NCBI RefSeq assembly: GCF_014651635.1
Contig: NZ_BMXG01000026.1
Coordinates: forward strand, 1 to 57,678
Direction: 5' to 3'
From: Cerasicoccus arenae
Lineage (GTDB): Bacteria; Verrucomicrobiota; Verrucomicrobiia; Opitutales; Cerasicoccaceae
Length of the DNA: 57,678 bases
The translations under genes were made by a program, and so were the position numbers. Below are positions 54,406 through 57,678 of the stretch, piece after piece (positions within the stretch are counted from its first letter, which is position 1; every line of letters begins with the position of its first letter). Below the pieces are notes generated by a model. That model worked only from the letters and a program-made list of their open reading frames with translations, was not told the DNA's origin and did not search any database.

Positions 54406-54490
54406 AGGTAAATAAAAACCGGTAACCGGGTTAGCGGATAAAAAAAGAATTACAGGCTGGTAAACAGAAACCAGCTCATGGAACAAAAGA

Positions 54491-55084
54491 TTAAGAATTC
54501 GGGGGAAGCTGTCGTAGCATCTCGGACGCGCGTTGAACTTGGCGCTGAAGGAAATCGAATGAACCGGGATTCGAAAGGACAATATTAGCGCGACGCACTT
54601 TGTCCATCACCGGCATCTGGTTGTTAATTCTGGCAAGGGATTGCTCGCGGTCAAGCCCTTTAGCAGCTAATCGCTCCAACTGGATGGATTCCGGGGATTC
54701 TACGCAAACAGTGACATCAAAGCTGTCTGAGAGGTCTTTTTCAAACAAAAGCGGGACCTCAACCAGCCAGTCCGCAGCGGGATCAGCAGCCAAAGCCCCT
54801 TGCCACGCCGCCCGGACCCGAGGCAGCACCTGCCCCTCCCACCAACGTAGTTCAGCCGCATCATGGAAGACTTTTCCGGCGATAAATGACCGATTAGCAC
54901 CCCCCTCAGACAAAAGTGCCCCCCCCCCCCATCGACTGCGTAAAGCCGAGTGCAAATCGGGGTCTGTCGTCAGTAATTCGCGGACAATCTCATCGGAATC
55001 AAGTCGCTGCCAGCCCAGCTCGGCGAAGCATTTCCCCGCCGTAGATTTACCGCAACCAATGCCACCTGTGAGGCCTACGCGCAT
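54491..55084 (-). CDS. coaE: Dephospho-CoA kinase
   Basis: 197 residues from ATG 55084 ([18 protein letters not shown]-loop at about 7-15), with the substrate Asp in [20 protein letters not shown], and the lid [13 protein letters not shown]. It phosphorylates dephospho-CoA in the last step of CoA synthesis. Thirteen in-frame codons upstream were left out. A run of 12 G (minus strand; C at 54919-54930) encodes Trp-Gly-Gly-Gly at about residue 54-57. It lies between rho and the rhomboid-like gene, in the same direction. Confidence 0.95.
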   Translation of the reverse strand: MRVGLTGGIGCGKSTAGKCFAELGWQRLDSDEIVRELLTTDPDLHSALRSRWGGGALLSEGGANRSFIAGKVFHDAAELRWWEGQVLPRVRAAWQGALAADPAADWLVEVPLLFEKDLSDSFDVTVCVESPESIQLERLAAKGLDREQSLARINNQMPVMDKVRRANIVLSNPGSFDFLQRQVQRASEMLRQLPPNS

Positions 55085-55134
55085 ACTGCAATAGGCTCGA
55101 TATTCATCGCTGCTGTAAAGCAAAAATCACTGGC

Positions 55135-55941
55135 TTACTTGGCATTGGCCCTTTTCTCCATCTCTTCCCAGTGGTCTTGGCAGTAGCCATCGCCAGCAAG
55201 GTAGGAAAATTCCAAATCAGGGTCATCAAGGTCCGTCTTGTTACAGATCACGCAACGGTGAAAGGCCTCTTCCGCTATGGCCTTTTGCTGTTTTTCATGA
55301 CTCACGCGGCGCTGTTTGACTTTGGCACCCTGCATAAAGCTTCGCCCAAAGAAAATGACGATATTACCCAGCGCGGCAAATATCAACGTCCAATCAACAA
55401 TGCCTTGGGCAGTGATTACCCAAAGGGCGAAGGTGATCAGCGCCAGCCATTTGATCTTCACCGGTAATACGAAATACAGTAGCAGCTCAAAATTGGGGAA
55501 CAAAATCGCAAATGCGAACGTGATGGACGTCATCACGTACATATTGGTAACCATGTGGCTGGGGCGAATGAGTCCCGGCAATATCACCCAATTAATCAGC
55601 CCAGCAATCACCGTGCAAGCCAGCCCAATCAGGAAAAACAGATTAAACCGAAACTCGCCCCACTGATGCTCCAGCGCACTGCCAAATATATAAAACAGAT
55701 ACCAGTAGAACACTAGGAAGATCGGGCTCATCGCTACGAGCGGCGGTTCCAGAATAAAGGTAAATACCCGCCAAACCTGCCCCCCCAGCACGTCGTCCGG
55801 GTAAAACATCAGGTTATCGACCGGGAAAGTCGTAAACAGGCCAAGTCCGTAGACAGTAATCTGCCCCACCATGATCCAGAAGGTGAGGTTGTGAATTGCA
55901 AAGCGTCCAAAACGCTTTTCCAGCTTGTCGAGCCAAGTCAT
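55135..55941 (-). CDS. Rhomboid-like membrane protein lacking catalytic residues, with C-terminal Cys motif
   Basis: About 268 residues from ATG 55941. Five or six transmembrane helices, with GGQVWRVFTFILEPP resembling the rhomboid/derlin loop, and EHQWGEFRFNLFFLIGL. There is no GxSG serine and no matching catalytic His, so it is not an active protease by sequence. The C-terminus carries CVICNKTDLDDPDLEFSY with a later CQDHWEE, which looks like a zinc-binding ribbon. A derlin-like or receptor role is inferred. It sits between holA and coaE on the same strand. Confidence 0.7.
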   Translation of the reverse strand: MTWLDKLEKRFGRFAIHNLTFWIMVGQITVYGLGLFTTFPVDNLMFYPDDVLGGQVWRVFTFILEPPLVAMSPIFLVFYWYLFYIFGSALEHQWGEFRFNLFFLIGLACTVIAGLINWVILPGLIRPSHMVTNMYVMTSITFAFAILFPNFELLLYFVLPVKIKWLALITFALWVITAQGIVDWTLIFAALGNIVIFFGRSFMQGAKVKQRRVSHEKQQKAIAEEAFHRCVICNKTDLDDPDLEFSYLAGDGYCQDHWEEMEKRANAK

Positions 55942-56002
55942 AAAGCGCACCAGCAAAGACCCATTTGCCGCTGGTTCAAACTTTAAAGCACGGGCAAAGC
56001 GT

Positions 56003-57094
56003 TTAACTCAGGCAGGTGATGGCCAAATCCCGCATCACGGATTGCTGGTCGGTGGGCTTACGCATCAGGTCCTCAAAGGCGCGGGTAAAGGCGATCTGGA
56101 AGTCTACGAGCTGCTTCAGCTTCAGTTTTGCCGATGGCGGTGCGACCTTGTTCCCCAGATACCAAAGGTTCTGCGTGAAGACATTGAAGTTACTTTTGGC
56201 GTCGAAAGTGCCGAAGTGCTGCTGATATTTCCGTGCCGCCGCCTCGAATGGCCCTTTGCCGAAGCCCCGTGGGCCAAGGCTAATCTCACCCGAGTCCATG
56301 AGAACACGCAATTGGATCATCAGTCGGTTGCGGCCCTGCAAATTGCTGATCAGCGGACGCGCCTCTTTGTGGATAAAGAAATATCGCCGGAGGGCATCGA
56401 GCGTCCAATTCAGATCAAGGGCGAAAAACGCCTCCACTGCTTCAAAGAAATCACCCTCTCCGAAATGCGGGACCATCTGGATGACCAGCTCGTCAGTGAT
56501 CTCCCCCCCCTCCGAACCGAGATAGGTCGCCAATTTGCGCGCCTCCTCAAGCACGAGTCGGGTATTCCCACCCACCAGGCCGATCAAGGCCTGCGAGGCA
56601 CCATGCGTAAAGCTGACCTTCAAGCGTTGGCTTTCGGCCGACAGCAAATCGAGCAGGAAATCGTCACTGGTGCCGGATTTTAAATCGGTATAATCTGAAT
56701 TTTTGGCGAACCACTTAAATTCCTTACGCCGGCGGTCCACAGGGTGCGCCGTGATAAGCACATCTACCCCTGCTGGGTCCAAGCGCGCCAGTTCCTCTTG
56801 CCACTCCGTCACCAGCTTCTTGGTACCCTCGGCGCGGCCAGTCACGCTGTCCGCAAAGAAATTCACGTCTTTAAGCCAAACAACCTTCTTGTCGCCAAAC
56901 ATCGACATCGTCTGCGTTGCCGATCGAAACTGGTTCAACGCAGACTCGACTTCGCCCATGTTCTGGGCCGCCCCGTCGATCGTCTCCTTGGAGAAATCGT
57001 CAGCAAGGTCTTTGGTTTTTTCGGCAAAAACCGCCTGACCCTCACGGGTCACCAGGAAGTCATCGTCGCCGCAAATGAAGGTGAAAGGTTTCAT
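56003..57094 (-). CDS. holA: DNA polymerase III subunit delta
   Basis: 363 residues from ATG 57094 (MKPFTFICGDDDFLV). A GTG 12 bases upstream is possible. The HolA pattern is visible: an N-terminal GDDDFLVTREG, FGDKKVVWLKDVNF, DVLITAHPVDRRRKEFKWFAKN, a lid-collar with HGASQALIGLVGGNTRLVLEEARKLATYLG, and the C-terminal collar. Delta opens the beta clamp and works with dnaX. A C8 run at 56503-56510 encodes Glu-Gly-Gly-Glu. 61 bases upstream in the same direction the four-helix membrane protein gene ends. Confidence 0.85.
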   Translation of the reverse strand: MKPFTFICGDDDFLVTREGQAVFAEKTKDLADDFSKETIDGAAQNMGEVESALNQFRSATQTMSMFGDKKVVWLKDVNFFADSVTGRAEGTKKLVTEWQEELARLDPAGVDVLITAHPVDRRRKEFKWFAKNSDYTDLKSGTSDDFLLDLLSAESQRLKVSFTHGASQALIGLVGGNTRLVLEEARKLATYLGSEGGEITDELVIQMVPHFGEGDFFEAVEAFFALDLNWTLDALRRYFFIHKEARPLISNLQGRNRLMIQLRVLMDSGEISLGPRGFGKGPFEAAARKYQQHFGTFDAKSNFNVFTQNLWYLGNKVAPPSAKLKLKQLVDFQIAFTRAFEDLMRKPTDQQSVMRDLAITCLS

Positions 57095-57144
57095 GGACTC
57101 ATGCACTACAACTAAGCGTTACCCCGCTGGCAAAACGAAAAACA

Positions 57145-57678
57145 TTAATAGCCGAAGCCATAGTTGAGCAGCAGTAATAACAGAACCCAGTTCACGACAT
57201 AAGTTACCGAGCGTGCGATCAGCGCAATCGTCATTGCCGTAGTAGCCCGTTGAACATCGGTAAACAGGACGATGAGGCCCGACAAAGCCAGGTAATTAAT
57301 CGCCTGGTTGACCTCCCACATATCAATGCCTACCGCCGCCATTAAGAAATCGACGCCAAGCGCCACAAGCGCCATCGACAGGCTCAGGGGCAATAGTTGC
57401 TTCCATAGCACTGGAAAGCCTTTATTTTCAAAGGCAACCTTGAGGATGAATAGCGTGAGGACGAATTGAATGATAACCGAGATCGCCAGCTCAATGGCCT
57501 TCTGCATAGGCGTGAGCTCATACTCTTCATAGTCTTCCCACTCATCCCATTCGTCATATTCTGCCATGTCTTCGTCGAAAACCACGTCTTCGGCCTCCGC
57601 CAAATCATTGGATGCGTCTTCAACAGGGGGGGGGGCTGCGACTGGTTGAGGGTCGGGTTCCACCACTGAAGGGGGGGG
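57145..57678 (-). CDS. Acidic-N-terminus membrane protein, possibly incomplete
   Basis: About 173 residues if the GTG at 57666 is used, but the frame is open to the contig end, so the true start may be missing. The first ~50 residues are Pro/Ala-rich and then strongly acidic and aromatic (DEWDEWEDYEEYE), followed by four transmembrane helices and a short LNYGFGY end. No family recognised. The gene contains C10 (G10 at 57626-57635, Pro triplet), and a further G run of at least eight bases reaches the contig edge. Confidence 0.6.
   Translation of the reverse strand, partial: PPPSVVEPDPQPVAAPPPVEDASNDLAEAEDVVFDEDMAEYDEWDEWEDYEEYELTPMQKAIELAISVIIQFVLTLFILKVAFENKGFPVLWKQLLPLSLSMALVALGVDFLMAAVGIDMWEVNQAINYLALSGLIVLFTDVQRATTAMTIALIARSVTYVVNWVLLLLLLNYGFGY

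Overview
The window looks like a chromosomal contig from a Verrucomicrobiota bacterium, most likely class Opitutia/Opitutae (Puniceicoccales or Opitutales relatives). This is inferred from the gene set rather than from a marker gene: two PEP-CTERM exosortase substrates, a DUF5069 protein, a DUF1573 protein, a PPi-type phosphofructokinase, a Rho factor with a very long low-complexity N-terminus, TamA/TamB, and components of the Ebo cluster. Coding is dense and moderately GC-rich. Most start codons lack an obvious Shine-Dalgarno sequence. The contig ends inside a G run, and the reading frame there is open to the edge.

Positions 1-7350 are accessory and eroded. There is an IS5-type transposase fragment at the left edge and a minus-strand run of exported proteins (DUF1573, alpha/beta hydrolase, a 48-residue cysteine-rich peptide, an RHS/YD-like protein and two hypotheticals). 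These are followed by three broken genes: an ABC transporter with an internal in-frame deletion, an HTH regulator cut after about 42 residues, and the C-terminal half of a tyrosine recombinase. The recombinase frame runs through a tRNA-Pro(TGG) gene, which marks a likely integration site.

Positions 7580-20850 hold menB, gcvH, an SGNH hydrolase, an AT-rich RNase H-like gene that looks acquired, a partial Ebo cluster (EboF-, EboD- and EboC-like, interrupted by a PEP-CTERM gene), a LysM protein, a purine permease, a 2-hydroxyacid dehydrogenase and an SLC13-type transporter. Positions 20866-28415 hold dnaX and the outer-membrane assembly pair tamB-tamA. In dnaX, a run of ten A residues sits where a slippage event would switch between short and long forms.

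Positions 28488-41535 carry a divergent thymidine phosphorylase homologue, an HtrA protease, MgtE, a VOC protein, a DJ-1/PfpI protein, a MIF-like tautomerase, a cytidylate-kinase-like protein, DUF5069, RseP, PurB, a gamma-glutamylcyclotransferase-like protein and a lone secretin-domain protein. After miaB comes a tightly overlapping four-gene operon (46853 down to 42957): a SET-domain methyltransferase with a histone-H1-like lysine tail, an MGDG-synthase-type glycosyltransferase, an SCP2-like protein and a class III aminotransferase. I could not match this set to a described pathway. The right end has PPi-phosphofructokinase, a PEP-CTERM protein, a Na/Pi transporter, a SIMPL protein, rho, coaE, a rhomboid-like protein, holA and a membrane protein cut by the contig end.

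A feature seen across the window is runs of 8-13 G or C. Nearly all lie inside genes as in-frame Gly-Gly-Gly or Pro-Pro-Pro codons, including in essential genes.
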